A stretch of 64,000 bases of DNA from Acidimicrobiia bacterium. GTDB taxonomy: Bacteria; Actinomycetota; Acidimicrobiia; IMCC26256; PALSA-610. The notes under the pieces were generated by a model, which was given only the letters and a program-made list of their open reading frames with translations, ran no database searches and was not told where the DNA came from. Made by a program: the position numbers and the translations under genes. The stretch lies in contig DATBAK010000049.1 of assembly GCA_036271555.1 (NCBI GenBank), positions 1 through 64,000 of the forward strand, written 5' to 3'. Shown piece after piece: positions 36,537 through 47,924 of the stretch. Within the stretch, counting starts at the first letter, position 1. The number at the start of each line of letters is the position of its first letter.

Positions 36537-36551
36537 TGGGAATTGCTCTCG
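36537..36551. promoter_or_regulatory. Degenerate Zur-like sequence upstream of the CDF exporter
   Basis: AATGGGAAT followed by CTCTCGCTC aligns with AATGGGAATGATTCTCACTC at the znuA promoter. The left half is identical and the right half is decayed. It lies about 55-70 nt upstream of the CDF start on the minus strand. Confidence 0.35.
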
Positions 36552-36558
36552 CTCGCGG

Positions 36559-38500
<1,942 letters not shown>

Positions 38501-38614
38501 GGCCGTGAAGGTAAGAAGCCGGGATTTCGCATCCGTGTTGGGACTGTGAACGGATCGCTGCGGCTTTCTGACCTCTTTCTGTCGCGCGCTCCTGACGCCG
38601 GATGGGATCGACTC

Positions 38615-38643
38615 GGACGGGCCGCGAAGCGACCCGCCCGTCC
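38615..38643. other. Hairpin in the amt-glnD promoter region
   Basis: GGACGGGC (38615-38622) pairs with GCCCGTCC (38636-38643). It is upstream of the proposed glnD start of transcription, so it would be a DNA cruciform or protein site rather than a leader structure. The rest of the 200-nt divergent gap shows no clear GlnR or NtrC box. Confidence 0.35.
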
Positions 38644-38700
38644 TTGCGGGTACGAGTCTTGCGAGCGCGGTTCGCGTCCCAATCTCGTACCGTTGGCGCG

Positions 38701-41013
38701 GTGCAGCTCGAGCGGGGTCCGCTGCTGGCCGACGACACGCTGACCGGATCCCGGTGGTGCGCGCGTCACAGCGCGCTCATCGATCAGTGGCTGACGTCGT
38801 TGTTCGAGCGCGCGGTCGCCGAGACCGGCGTCGGCGACGGCTGCGCGCTCGTCGCGATCGGCGGGTACGGGCGTTCCGAGCTCTGCCCGCAGAGCGATCT
38901 CGACGTCATGCTCGTGCACGCGGGCCGGCGCGACATCGCGGCCATCGCCGAACGGGTCTGGTACCCGATCTGGGACACAGGACTGAAGCTCGGGCACAGC
39001 GTGAGCACGGTGCGCGAAGCGCTGACGCTCGCCGAGAGCGACATGGACTCCGCGACCGCGTTGCTCAGCACGCGCCACCTCGCCGGCGACTCCACGCTCA
39101 CCGACGACCTCGCGTCGAAGGCGAAGCGGCAATGGGAGCAGAAGTCGCGCAAGTGGCTGACCGAGCTCGCCGACCGCGTCGATTCGCGTCACGCGCAAGC
39201 GGGTGAAGTCGCGTTCATGCTCGAGCCCGACCTCAAGGAAGGGCGCGGTGGCCTGCGCGACGTGCACGCGTTGCAGTGGGCCGAGATGGCGCGTGAGGTG
39301 CTGTTCGAGCACGACGCGGTCGCGATGCACGCGGCCTACGAGGTGCTCCTCGACGCGCGCGTGGAGCTGCACCGTCGTACCGGCCGACCGAGCAACGTCC
39401 TCGCGCTGCAGGAGCAGGATGCGGTCGCGGCGGCTCTCGGCTTCGACGACGCCGACGTCTTCATGGCGCACATCGCGTCGGCCGCCCGCTCGATCGCCTG
39501 GACGAGCGACGACGCGTGGCGGCGCGTGAGGTCGTGGCTCCGCACGCCCCGCGGCCCGCTCGGACGGGTGGGCCGCCGCAACCGGCCGCTCAGCGACGGC
39601 CTCGTGATGCGCGACGGCGACGTGCACCTCGATCCGTCGGCGCGTCCGGCCGAGGACCCGGTGCTCCTCGTGCGCGCGGCGGCGACCGCGGCGCGTTCGG
39701 GAGCGGTGATCGACCGCATGTCGCTCGATCGCTTCGTCGCGGAAGCGCACACATTGCCCGATCCGTGGCCGCGGTCGGCGCGCGATCAGTTCGTCGGCCT
39801 GCTGCTCGCGGGCGCGTCCGCGATCCCGGTGATCGAGGCCTTCGACCACCGCGACCTGTGGGTGCGGATCCTTCCCGAGTGGGCGCCGGTGCGGTCGCGT
39901 CCGCAGCGCAACGCGTATCACCGCTACACGGTCGACCGGCACCTGCTCGAGACCGTGGCGCGCGCGGCGTCGTTCGCGGGTCGCGTCGAACGTCCCGACC
40001 TCCTGGTGGTCGCCGCGCTCCTGCACGACCTCGGCAAGGTCGACACGCGCGATCACACCGAAGTCGGCGTCGAGCTCGCGCACACCGTCGGTGTGCGCCT
40101 CGGCTTCGAGCCAACCGATGTCGACGTGCTCGCCGAGCTCGTGCACAACCATCTCCTGCTGTCGGAGGTCGCGCTGCGACGCGACCTCGACGACCCCGCG
40201 ACCTCGGCGCGGGTCGCCGAGCAGGTCTCGTCGGTGGGCGCGCTCCAGCTGTTGGCTGCGCTCACCGAAGCCGACTCGCTCGCGACCGGTCCGGCGGCGT
40301 GGGGTCCGGCCAAGGCGCAGCTCGTCGCGCTGCTCGTCGAGCGGGTGACGCACGTGCTCGAGGGCGGCGAGCCCGCGGGCATCATCGTGCCCGTTTTTCC
40401 GAGCGAATTGCACCTCGCGCAGCTCGCGCGAGCGGGCACCGTGATCGAAGCCGCGGGCGACGTGCTCACGGTGATGACCGACGACCGCGCGGGCGTCTTC
40501 AGCAAGGTGTCGGGAGTCCTCGCGCTGCACGGCCTCGACGTCGTCTCCGCGTCCGCGCACTCGACCGACGACGGGCGCGCGCTCGCCGAGTTCCACGTGA
40601 ACGATCCGGTGCGCGACGCGGCGCCGTGGGACCGCGTCGAACGCGACCTGCTGCGCGCCTTCGATGGCCGCCTCGCGCTGCAAGCGCGCGTCGCCGATCG
40701 GGCGCGCGCGTACGCGGGCCGTCAGCGCGCAACCGCGTGGCGGCCGCGCACCGCCACGGTGAAGTTCGACAACGACGCGTCGCTCGCCGCGACCGTCATC
40801 GACGTGCACGCGAGCGACGGCATCGGCGTGCTGTATCGCATCACGCGCGCGCTCGCCGAGCTCGACGTCGACATCCGATCGGCGCGCGTGCAGACGCTCG
40901 GCGCACAGGTCGTCGACGCGTTCTACGTCGTCGACCGCCACGGCCGGAAGGTCACCGACGCCGACACGAGCGCGGAGATCGAGCGCGCGATCGTGCACAA
41001 CCTGAGTGTTTGA
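38701..41013 (+). CDS. glnD: [Protein-PII] uridylyltransferase/uridylyl-removing enzyme
   Basis: 770-residue glutamine sensor that modifies PII. The nucleotidyltransferase motif is GGYGRSELCPQSDLD (54-68) with the two catalytic Asp. A PII-uridylyltransferase domain with LKEGRGGLRDVHALQW follows, then an HD domain with VVAALLHDLGKVDTRDHTEVG, and finally two ACT domains starting near VMTDDRAGVFSKVSGVLA and VIDVHASDGIGVLYRITRAL. In some actinobacteria GlnD adenylylates PII. The GTG at 38701 follows TACCGT (38688-38693) by 7 nt, which fixes the start. Confidence 0.95.
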   Translation: MQLERGPLLADDTLTGSRWCARHSALIDQWLTSLFERAVAETGVGDGCALVAIGGYGRSELCPQSDLDVMLVHAGRRDIAAIAERVWYPIWDTGLKLGHSVSTVREALTLAESDMDSATALLSTRHLAGDSTLTDDLASKAKRQWEQKSRKWLTELADRVDSRHAQAGEVAFMLEPDLKEGRGGLRDVHALQWAEMAREVLFEHDAVAMHAAYEVLLDARVELHRRTGRPSNVLALQEQDAVAAALGFDDADVFMAHIASAARSIAWTSDDAWRRVRSWLRTPRGPLGRVGRRNRPLSDGLVMRDGDVHLDPSARPAEDPVLLVRAAATAARSGAVIDRMSLDRFVAEAHTLPDPWPRSARDQFVGLLLAGASAIPVIEAFDHRDLWVRILPEWAPVRSRPQRNAYHRYTVDRHLLETVARAASFAGRVERPDLLVVAALLHDLGKVDTRDHTEVGVELAHTVGVRLGFEPTDVDVLAELVHNHLLLSEVALRRDLDDPATSARVAEQVSSVGALQLLAALTEADSLATGPAAWGPAKAQLVALLVERVTHVLEGGEPAGIIVPVFPSELHLAQLARAGTVIEAAGDVLTVMTDDRAGVFSKVSGVLALHGLDVVSASAHSTDDGRALAEFHVNDPVRDAAPWDRVERDLLRAFDGRLALQARVADRARAYAGRQRATAWRPRTATVKFDNDASLAATVIDVHASDGIGVLYRITRALAELDVDIRSARVQTLGAQVVDAFYVVDRHGRKVTDADTSAEIERAIVHNLSV

Positions 41014-41019
41014 GGGCCC

Positions 41020-41091
41020 GGAGCAGGTGCGCGGTCAGAGCGGCTCGTCGCTCGCGCCGTGACGAGCCGAGCAAGCATGCGACCGTGTGAC
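41020..41091 (+). repeat. 72-nt dispersed element, copy B
   Basis: Begins GGAGCAGGTGCGCGGTCAG and ends AGCAAGCATGCGACCGTG, matching copies A and C. The core forms its own perfect hairpin, CGGCTCGTC (41041-41049) with GACGAGCCG (41061-41069). It lies between glnD and the quinone oxidoreductase gene. Confidence 0.78.
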
Positions 41092-41110
41092 GGCTCCTAG
41101 AGTGCCGGCC

Positions 41111-42082
41111 ATGCGTCGAGTCGTGTGCCGTGAGCTCGGACCTCCTGACCGGGTGGAGATCGAGGAGGTCGACGCGCCCGAGGCGCGCGGCGGGAAGGTC
41201 GTCGTCGCGGTGCGCGCCGCGGGTGTGAATTTCGTCGACGCGCTCCTCGTGCAGGGCAAGTACCAGATCAAGCTCCCGCCACCGTTCACGCCCGGTACCG
41301 AGCTGGCGGGCGAGATCACCGCGATCGGAGAAGGGGTGACCGGCTGGTCGGTCGGCGACCGCGTCACCGCGACGACCGGCATGAACGCGTTCGCGGAGCT
41401 CGCCGAGGTCGACGCGCGTGCGTTGCGCGCGGTGCCCGATTCGATGACGTTCGGTCAGGCCGCGACATTCGTGCAGAGCTACGAGACGATGTTGTTCGCG
41501 TTCCGGCGCCGCACGACGCTGCGCGAAGGCGAGACCATGCTCGTGCTCGGCGCGGGTGGCGGCATCGGTCTCGCGACCATCGACCTCGGGCGCGCGTTCG
41601 GCCTGCGCGCGATCGCGGCGGCGTCGACGCAGGAGAAGCTTGCGGGCGCGCAGGCGCAGGGCGCGTTCGCGACCATCGCGTACGAGGAAGAAGACCTGAA
41701 GACGCGCGCGCGGGAGCTCTCCGACGGTGGCGTCGATCTCGTCGTCGACATCGTCGGTGGCACGCACGCGGAGCCCGCGCTGCGCGCGCTGAAACCCGGC
41801 GGTCGTTACCTCGTCGTCGGATTCGCGTCGGGAACGATCCCGACGCTGCCCTTGAACCAGGTGCTGCTGAACAACCGCACGGTGGTCGGTGTCGATTGGG
41901 GCGGTTGGGCGATGCGCAACCGCGAGGAGCAGGAGGAGCTCGAAGCCGAGCTCTTCGCGCTCGCCGCGCACGGCGACCTCCATCCGGTCGAGCCCGCGTC
42001 GGCGCCGCTCGCGGACACGGGTCGCGTGCTCACCGATCTCGCCGAGCGACGCATTGTCGGGAAGATGGTGATCACGCCGTAG
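41111..42082 (+). CDS. Zinc-free medium-chain oxidoreductase (NADPH:quinone reductase type)
   Basis: 323-residue MDR-superfamily enzyme without structural or catalytic zinc cysteines. Blocks are AAGVNFVDALLVQGKY, PFTPGTELAGEI, the Rossmann motif MLVLGAGGGIGLATIDL, and GGRYLVVGFASGTIP. It probably reduces quinones or enones with NADPH. The ATG at 41111 is chosen because TAGAGT (41098-41103) lies 7 nt upstream; the GTG at 41087 lies inside repeat copy B. Confidence 0.88.
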   Translation: MRRVVCRELGPPDRVEIEEVDAPEARGGKVVVAVRAAGVNFVDALLVQGKYQIKLPPPFTPGTELAGEITAIGEGVTGWSVGDRVTATTGMNAFAELAEVDARALRAVPDSMTFGQAATFVQSYETMLFAFRRRTTLREGETMLVLGAGGGIGLATIDLGRAFGLRAIAAASTQEKLAGAQAQGAFATIAYEEEDLKTRARELSDGGVDLVVDIVGGTHAEPALRALKPGGRYLVVGFASGTIPTLPLNQVLLNNRTVVGVDWGGWAMRNREEQEELEAELFALAAHGDLHPVEPASAPLADTGRVLTDLAERRIVGKMVITP

Positions 42083-42141
42083 CCTCGGGAATGGCGCGCG
42101 GTGCCGGCCCGTTGGAGGCCGGACTCGAAGGGAGCGGCCCG

Positions 42142-42603
42142 ATGGAAGTCAAAGAGCTCGGTCACCTCGTCCTCTACGTGCGCAACCTCGATCGGTCGGC
42201 GACCTTCTACCGCGACGTGCTCGGGTGGCGGCAGATCCTCCCCGAGGGCGGCCGCTCGGTCGGCTTCCCGGCGGCCGCGTTCTCGTCGGGCCGCACGCAC
42301 CACGAGCTGCTCCTGATCGAGGTCGGCGAGGACGCGCAGGCGTTGCCGCAGGGGCGCCACGTCGGCCTGTATCACTTCGGTCTCAAGGTCGGCGACACCG
42401 ACGACGACCTGCGCGCCGCAGTCGCGCGTCTGCGCGAGACCGGCACCACGATCGTCGGCGCGACCGATCACACGGTGACGCACAGCCTGTACATCCTCGA
42501 TCCCGACGGCAACGAGATCGAGCTCTACATCGACGTGGCCGGTGTCGACTGGGTGAACGAGCCCGCGCTGATCGGCGCGCCGGGCCGCGAGCTGCGCCTG
42601 TAG
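42142..42603 (+). CDS. VOC (glyoxalase/dioxygenase-fold) protein
   Basis: 153-residue vicinal-oxygen-chelate protein with paired beta-alpha-beta-beta-beta modules. Likely metal ligands are His in KELGHLVLYV, His in LYHFGLKVG and Glu in NEIELYIDV, so the metal site appears intact. The substrate is unknown (glyoxalase, extradiol dioxygenase or resistance type). The ATG at 42142 has an AAGGGAG Shine-Dalgarno and follows the oxidoreductase gene at about 60 nt. Confidence 0.85.
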   Translation: MEVKELGHLVLYVRNLDRSATFYRDVLGWRQILPEGGRSVGFPAAAFSSGRTHHELLLIEVGEDAQALPQGRHVGLYHFGLKVGDTDDDLRAAVARLRETGTTIVGATDHTVTHSLYILDPDGNEIELYIDVAGVDWVNEPALIGAPGRELRL

Positions 42604-42623
42604 CGGTTCGGCGACTCCGCCGT

Positions 42624-43256
42624 TCAGCTCTGCAGGTGCTGCGCGAAGTGTCCGAGCAGGCGCGCCCACGCGTCGGTCGCCGCGGCCTCGTCGTAGCTCT
42701 CGGATCCGTCGCGCATGAAGCCGTGCGTCGCCTCGGGGTACACGACGGTCTCCGGATGGTGCGCGACGACGGCCGCGATGTCGGCCTCGGGGATGTACGG
42801 ATCGCGCCCGCCGAACAGGAGCAGCGTCGGGCAGCGCGGGGTGCCGAGCTCCTGCGCGATGCGCGCACCGTAGAAGCCGACCGCCGCCGCGAACGTGTCG
42901 CCCTCGAGCGCGCTGCGGTAGGTGAGCAGCCCGCCCATGCAGAAGCCGGTCACGCCCACGCAGTCCGCGCCGAGCGCGCGCAAGGTCGCGGCCGCGCCGT
43001 CGAGGTCGGCGCGCACCTGCTCGGGTCGCATCGAGCCCATCAGCGTCGCGAAGTCGCCCGCCTCGCTCCCGCCGGCGCGGAAGAACAGGTCCGGCGCGAT
43101 CGCGGCGTAGCCCGCGGTCGCCAGCCGCTGACAGACGCGCAACAGCTGCGCGCTGATGCCGTTGCCCTCGTGGATGACGACGACGCCCGGCCACGGTGGA
43201 TCCACCGCGGGGCGGGCGAGGAAGTACGGGAGTGCGAGGTCGGTCACGGTGCCCAT
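42624..43256 (-). CDS. Dienelactone hydrolase family protein
   Basis: 210-residue alpha/beta hydrolase of the DLH family. The nucleophile is Cys106 in VTGFCMGG, the acid is Asp in LFGGRDPYIP, and the histidine is in EATHGFM; this is the Cys-Asp-His triad of dienelactone hydrolases. Glu in VVIHEGNG also matches the family. Convergent with the VOC gene and divergent from the Calx-beta sulfatase. The start at 43256 gives the normal family N-terminus. Confidence 0.9.
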   Translation of the reverse strand: MGTVTDLALPYFLARPAVDPPWPGVVVIHEGNGISAQLLRVCQRLATAGYAAIAPDLFFRAGGSEAGDFATLMGSMRPEQVRADLDGAAATLRALGADCVGVTGFCMGGLLTYRSALEGDTFAAAVGFYGARIAQELGTPRCPTLLLFGGRDPYIPEADIAAVVAHHPETVVYPEATHGFMRDGSESYDEAAATDAWARLLGHFAQHLQS

Positions 43257-43351
43257 GCTGCCAGGGGCGGCCCTCACCGACATTGTGACGATTTGTGGCC
43301 GCGGTGCTACGGTCCGTCGTATTCGGGCGGAGCGTTGTGGGGGCGGGGACG

Positions 43352-46300
43352 ATGCACAACTCACAGCGCGGGTCGGTGCGGCGGGCGCTCGCGGTCGGCT
43401 TGGCGGTCGCATCGGTCTGCGTGATCGCGACCGGGCGCATGCCGTCGACGTCGGCGTCGCCGGCGCGGGTCGCGGCGCCCAACAGTCATCCGAACGTCCT
43501 GTTGCTGGTCGCCGACGACCAGACCGGTTCGACGTTCGACCGCACGGTGATGCCGCACGTGTTCTCGCAGTTGGTCGACCAAGGAGTGCTGTTCGACCGC
43601 ACCTACGTCGACACGTCGTTGTGCTGCCCGTCGCGCGCCCAGATGTTCACCGGCCTGAACGCGACCGACAGCGGCGTCGCGAAGAACCTCGATGTGCTGA
43701 CGCGTCCGAACATCGTGCAGGCGTTCCACGATCAGGGCTACCGCACCTTGCTCGCGGGCAAGTACCTGAACAGCCAGCCGTGCCGGTACGAAGACCTGTC
43801 GCAGTTCGACGAGGCGTATTGCTACGGGCGCGGCCACTCGGCCGAGAAGAACCCGTACATCGACGTCAACGGGCGCGAGACGAAGTTCACCGGATACGCG
43901 CCCGACATTCTCGGCAACTACGTCCAGCACTTCATCGACACGACGCCCGCCGACGAACCGTTCTTCGCGATCTACTCGCCGAAGGACCCGCATCTCCCGG
44001 CCGACGACGACCGCTTCGACAACCTCCCGGTTCCGAAATACCGACCGCCGAGCTTCGACGAAGACACCGAGCACGACGGCAAGCCGCAGTACATGCAGCG
44101 CGGTCCGCTACGAAAGGCGGAGATCGCGCACCTCGACTCGAACTACGCGGACATGTACCGCAGCAGCCGTGGTCTCGACGATGCCGTCGGGAACATCCTC
44201 ACGGCGCTCGGTCCCCGCGCCGACAACACGATCGTCGTCTACATCTCCGACAACGGCTTCATGTACGGAGAGCACCGCCGGGTCGCCGAGAAGATCGTTC
44301 CGTACGAGGAGTCGGTGCGCGTGCCGATGGTCGTGCGCGACCCGATGGTGCACTCGACTTCGAATCCGGCCGTGAGTCAAGCGCTCGTGGAGAACATCGA
44401 CATCGCGCCGACGATCGCGGCGCAGGCCGGGATCGACTGGCACGCCGACGGGCAGTCGCTCCTGCCGCTGCTCTCGGGCACTGCGCAGCAGGTGCGCGAC
44501 AGCGTGCTCCTCGAGTACTGCCAGGCGCGCGCGGGCACCGCGTGCTGGACGAAGGGGCACGGCTCGAGCGCCGCCCCGGACATCAACGGCGGAGGCGTGC
44601 CGGCGTTCGTCGGCGTGGTGACGAGCGACGCGAAGTACGTCGAGTACGCGACCGGTGAGAAGGAGCTCTACGACCTCGCCGACGATCCCTACGAGCTCGT
44701 GAACCACGCAGGCGATCGAAGGTGGGCGGCGCGCGAGCAATCGCTCTCGAAGCAGCTCCGCGCCCTTCGCGACGGCACGCCGCTCGACACCACCATCGTG
44801 ACCGGGCCGTCGGGCATCGTCGCGCCCGGATCGCAGACGTTCACGTACTTCGCACCGGCCCGGACCGCGCGGTACCGCTGTCGCCTCTCGAGCGATGCGG
44901 GAAGCGGCAAGTGGACCGGGTGCGACGGGCAGGCGACGACGGTCGGACCCTTGTCGCCCGGCCACTACGTGTTCAGCGTCGCGGCGACCGTCGGCAAACG
45001 CGACAAGAGTCCGGCGCGGCGCGCGTTCACCGTGAGCGCGTCGGTTCCGGCGGTGAGCGTGAACGACGTGCGCGTGAAGGAATCGGCGCCCGCGGCGAAA
45101 CGCGCCGCGCGCTTCAAGATCACGCTCGATCGTCCGGCCGCGGGTCCGGTCTCGGTCGACTACCGAACCGACGACGGGACCGCGCAGTCGCCGGACGACT
45201 TCGCGGCCACTTCGGGAACCGTGAAGTTCGCGGCGGGCGCGACGACGGCGATCGTGAGCGTGCCGGTCGTCGACGACTCGGTCCACGAGAGCCCGGAGAC
45301 ATTCGAGCTACGCGTGTATCAACCCGACGGCGTGACCATCGGGGACGGCAGCGGAACCGGCACGATCCTCGACGACGACCGCGCGCCCGCGGTGTCGGTC
45401 GGCGGTGCGAGCGTCGTGGAGGGCGACGGTCCCGGCACCGAGCTGCGTTTCCCGGTGCGATTGAGCGCGCCGAGCGGGACGCCGATCGTCGTGCGGTTCC
45501 GTACCGTCGCAGGAACCGCGGCGGAAGGTCAGGACTACACCACGACCGGCGGGACGGTGACGTTCGCGGCGGGTCAGACCGAAGCCGACGCCGACGTCGC
45601 GGTCGTCGGTGACGCGCAGCCGGAACCGAACCAGACGATGTCGCTGCGCCTCGAGTCGGCGGGCGACGCCCGGCTCGCATCAACCTCGGCGGTCGGCACA
45701 ATTCGCGACGACGACCCCGCGCCGCCGGCGGCGCCGCTCATCGCCGGCCCGTTGCTCGCGGGCACCCGGCCGACCGTGAGCCTCGAACGCGGACCCGTGG
45801 TGACCGAAGGCAACTCCGGCGTTCGCGACGCAACCTTCACGGTGCGCGTGTCGAGACGCGTCAACCGCGAGATCGCGATCGCGTACGCGACGCACGACGG
45901 AAGCGCGATCGCGAACACCGACTATCGACCGACGTCGGGAACCGTTGTCGTCCCTGCCGGCGCGACGCGCGCACTCGTGCGCGTCCCCGTGTTCGGTGAC
46001 GCGCTCGACGAGCCCGACGAGCACTTCACGCTGACGCTCTCGAACCCCGTCGACGCCACGCTGGCGCCGAGCACTTCGAGCGCGACCGCGACGATCGCCA
46101 ACGACGACTGGGCGCCGACGGTCGCGCTGCTCGACGATGCGATCGTCTCGGGACGCGACGGTCGCGCCGTTTTCCAAGTGGGACTGACCGCGCCGAGCGG
46201 ACGACCGGTCACCGTCGACTACGCAACGAGCGACGTGGAGCAGGACCGCACCGCGGCGCGCGGATCGTTCGTGATCCCCGCCGGCACGACGACGAGCACC

Positions 46301-46519
46301 TTCGCGGTTCCCGTCGTCGGTGGTCCGCAAGTCGCACGCGACGGGCGCTTCCTCGTGCAGTTCACCGGCGCAACGAACGCCGAGCTTGCCGCCGACGACT
46401 ACGGCGCGTACGGACTGATCCGGCATGTCGACGAGACGGTCGCGATCGCGGCTTCGAGCGCGCGCATCGTCGACGCGGCCCGCCCGTCCACCGGAGCCGG
46501 CGGAGTACGCCACTTCTGA
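43352..46519 (+). CDS. Secreted sulfatase fused to Calx-beta domains
   Basis: 1055-residue exported protein. Residues 1-30 form a signal peptide or anchor (RRALAVGLAVASVCVIATG). A sulfatase domain (about 46-480) has metal-site VADDQTGSTFD, formylglycine motif C91-CPSR95 and the second metal site VYISDNGFMYGE. A linker of about 100 residues contains RYRCRLSSDAGSGKWTGC, and then come four Calx-beta repeats (about 565-1040) with repeated VSVPVVDDSVHESPETF and DYxxTSGTVxFAAG patterns; the last is degenerate. A GGGGCGGGG stretch precedes the ATG. Probably acts on sulfated polysaccharide or glycoprotein outside the cell. Confidence 0.88.
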   Translation: MHNSQRGSVRRALAVGLAVASVCVIATGRMPSTSASPARVAAPNSHPNVLLLVADDQTGSTFDRTVMPHVFSQLVDQGVLFDRTYVDTSLCCPSRAQMFTGLNATDSGVAKNLDVLTRPNIVQAFHDQGYRTLLAGKYLNSQPCRYEDLSQFDEAYCYGRGHSAEKNPYIDVNGRETKFTGYAPDILGNYVQHFIDTTPADEPFFAIYSPKDPHLPADDDRFDNLPVPKYRPPSFDEDTEHDGKPQYMQRGPLRKAEIAHLDSNYADMYRSSRGLDDAVGNILTALGPRADNTIVVYISDNGFMYGEHRRVAEKIVPYEESVRVPMVVRDPMVHSTSNPAVSQALVENIDIAPTIAAQAGIDWHADGQSLLPLLSGTAQQVRDSVLLEYCQARAGTACWTKGHGSSAAPDINGGGVPAFVGVVTSDAKYVEYATGEKELYDLADDPYELVNHAGDRRWAAREQSLSKQLRALRDGTPLDTTIVTGPSGIVAPGSQTFTYFAPARTARYRCRLSSDAGSGKWTGCDGQATTVGPLSPGHYVFSVAATVGKRDKSPARRAFTVSASVPAVSVNDVRVKESAPAAKRAARFKITLDRPAAGPVSVDYRTDDGTAQSPDDFAATSGTVKFAAGATTAIVSVPVVDDSVHESPETFELRVYQPDGVTIGDGSGTGTILDDDRAPAVSVGGASVVEGDGPGTELRFPVRLSAPSGTPIVVRFRTVAGTAAEGQDYTTTGGTVTFAAGQTEADADVAVVGDAQPEPNQTMSLRLESAGDARLASTSAVGTIRDDDPAPPAAPLIAGPLLAGTRPTVSLERGPVVTEGNSGVRDATFTVRVSRRVNREIAIAYATHDGSAIANTDYRPTSGTVVVPAGATRALVRVPVFGDALDEPDEHFTLTLSNPVDATLAPSTSSATATIANDDWAPTVALLDDAIVSGRDGRAVFQVGLTAPSGRPVTVDYATSDVEQDRTAARGSFVIPAGTTTSTFAVPVVGGPQVARDGRFLVQFTGATNAELAADDYGAYGLIRHVDETVAIAASSARIVDAARPSTGAGGVRHF

Positions 46520-46529
46520 CCCGCCCATC

Positions 46530-46558
46530 GGGAGCGCGTCGCGTCGGCGCGCGCTCCC
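46530..46558 (+). terminator. Hairpin after the Calx-beta sulfatase gene
   Basis: GGGAGCGCG (46530-46538) pairs with CGCGCTCCC (46550-46558), 11-nt loop, starting 10 nt after the stop codon. No T tract follows. Confidence 0.55.
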
Positions 46559-46601
46559 TCGAAGCATCGGCTTGGTGTGTGCGCCGGGGTAGGTTCGAAC
46601 C

Positions 46602-47861
46602 ATGAGCGACGTCGGCAGCCGGATTCGGCGCCTCGTCGCGCGCTCGCGCGAGCAGGTGGTGGTCGCCGCCCTGGTCGGAGTCGTCACCGGTCTCGCGGTC
46701 GCCGGCTTCGAACGGCTGACGGTGAACGTCGTCTTCGACCGCGGGGTCGCACACTTCCCACTCTGGCTCCTCGCGGTCACGCCCGGTCTCGGCCTCGCGG
46801 TCGCGACGCTGTGGCTGCGACGCGTGGGCCACGGCGTCACGCCGGCGACGGCCGACGAGTACATCGGCTCGTTCCACGACGGCCGGCCGCTCCGTCTCGC
46901 TGATCTCGTGCATCGCGTCGTCGGTGCGGTCGCGACGCTCGGAAGTGGTGGCGCGATGGGGCTCGAGGGCCCGTCGATCTACATCGGCGCGACCTTCGGC
47001 TCGCTCGTGCAACAGCGTTTCGGCACGCGCCTGCGATCGATGGACCGCAATGTGCTCCTCGTCGCGGGCGCGGCCGCGGGCATCGCCGCGATCTTCAAGG
47101 CGCCGGCGACCGGCGCGATCTTCGCGATCGAGGTCCCCTATCAAGAGGACCTCGCGCGGCGAACGCTGCTGCCCGCGCTCGTCGGTGGCGCCACCGGCTA
47201 CCTCGGCCTCGTGGCGATCAACGGCACGGTGCCCCTCTTTCCGATCCACGGTGCGCCGCCGTTCTCGTTCGTCGATCTCACGGGTGCGGCCGCGCTCGGG
47301 CTTGCCGCCGCGCTCTGCGCCCGCGCGTTCGCCTGGTTGCTGCATCGCGCGAAGGACTTCGCGGCCGGCGCGAATCCCGTGGTCGGGGTCGTCGGCGCGG
47401 GCGCGTCGATTGCGGTGCTCTTCGCGATCGGCCGCGGGTTGACCGGACAGTCGCTCGTGCTCACGCCGGGCTATTCGGTCGTCACCTGGGCGCTCGATCC
47501 GAAACACGGGATCGCGTTACTCCTCGCGGTGCTCGTGCTGCGATGTCTCGCGACCGGCGCGACGGTCGCGGGCGGCGGCGTCGGCGGGCTGTTCGTGCCG
47601 CTCGTCGTCGCGGGCGCCTTGCTCGGGCGCGCGTTCGCGGGCGCGCTCGGCCAGGCCGACACGTCGCTGTTCCTCGTCGTCGGGATCGCCGCGTTCCTCG
47701 GCGCCGGCTACCGCGTCCCGCTCGCGGCGGTGATGTTCGTCGCCGAGGCGACCGGCCGGCCCGGTTTCGTCGTGCCCGGTCTCATCGCGGCCGTGGTCGC
47801 CGAGCTCGTGATGGGCGATGTGTCGGTCACGACCTATCAGGTGCGACCGAAAGCGACATGA
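46602..47861 (+). CDS. ClC-family chloride channel/antiporter
   Basis: 419-residue ClC protein with about 10 hydrophobic helices. The selectivity motif GSGGAMGLEGPSIYIGA (114-130) contains the gating glutamate (Glu122 in LEGP). A second signature, GGGVGGLFVPLVVAGALLG, and the GYRVPLAAVMFVAEATG helix are present. There are no C-terminal CBS domains. The ATG at 46602 is 6 nt after TAGGTT (46590-46595), a leaderless promoter. Channel and H+/Cl- exchange modes cannot be told apart here. Confidence 0.9.
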   Translation: MSDVGSRIRRLVARSREQVVVAALVGVVTGLAVAGFERLTVNVVFDRGVAHFPLWLLAVTPGLGLAVATLWLRRVGHGVTPATADEYIGSFHDGRPLRLADLVHRVVGAVATLGSGGAMGLEGPSIYIGATFGSLVQQRFGTRLRSMDRNVLLVAGAAAGIAAIFKAPATGAIFAIEVPYQEDLARRTLLPALVGGATGYLGLVAINGTVPLFPIHGAPPFSFVDLTGAAALGLAAALCARAFAWLLHRAKDFAAGANPVVGVVGAGASIAVLFAIGRGLTGQSLVLTPGYSVVTWALDPKHGIALLLAVLVLRCLATGATVAGGGVGGLFVPLVVAGALLGRAFAGALGQADTSLFLVVGIAAFLGAGYRVPLAAVMFVAEATGRPGFVVPGLIAAVVAELVMGDVSVTTYQVRPKAT

Positions 47862-47924
47862 ATGCCATCGAAGCGCTCACCCTTCTAGTCTGGTAAATCC
47901 AGCCAGGGCGACGAAGGGATTCCC

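Noticed and set aside
38501-38700. GlnR or NtrC binding site in the amt-glnD gap
   Set aside because: No sequence close to the GlnR a-site/b-site pattern or a sigma-54 promoter was found; only a hairpin and leaderless -10 boxes are visible.
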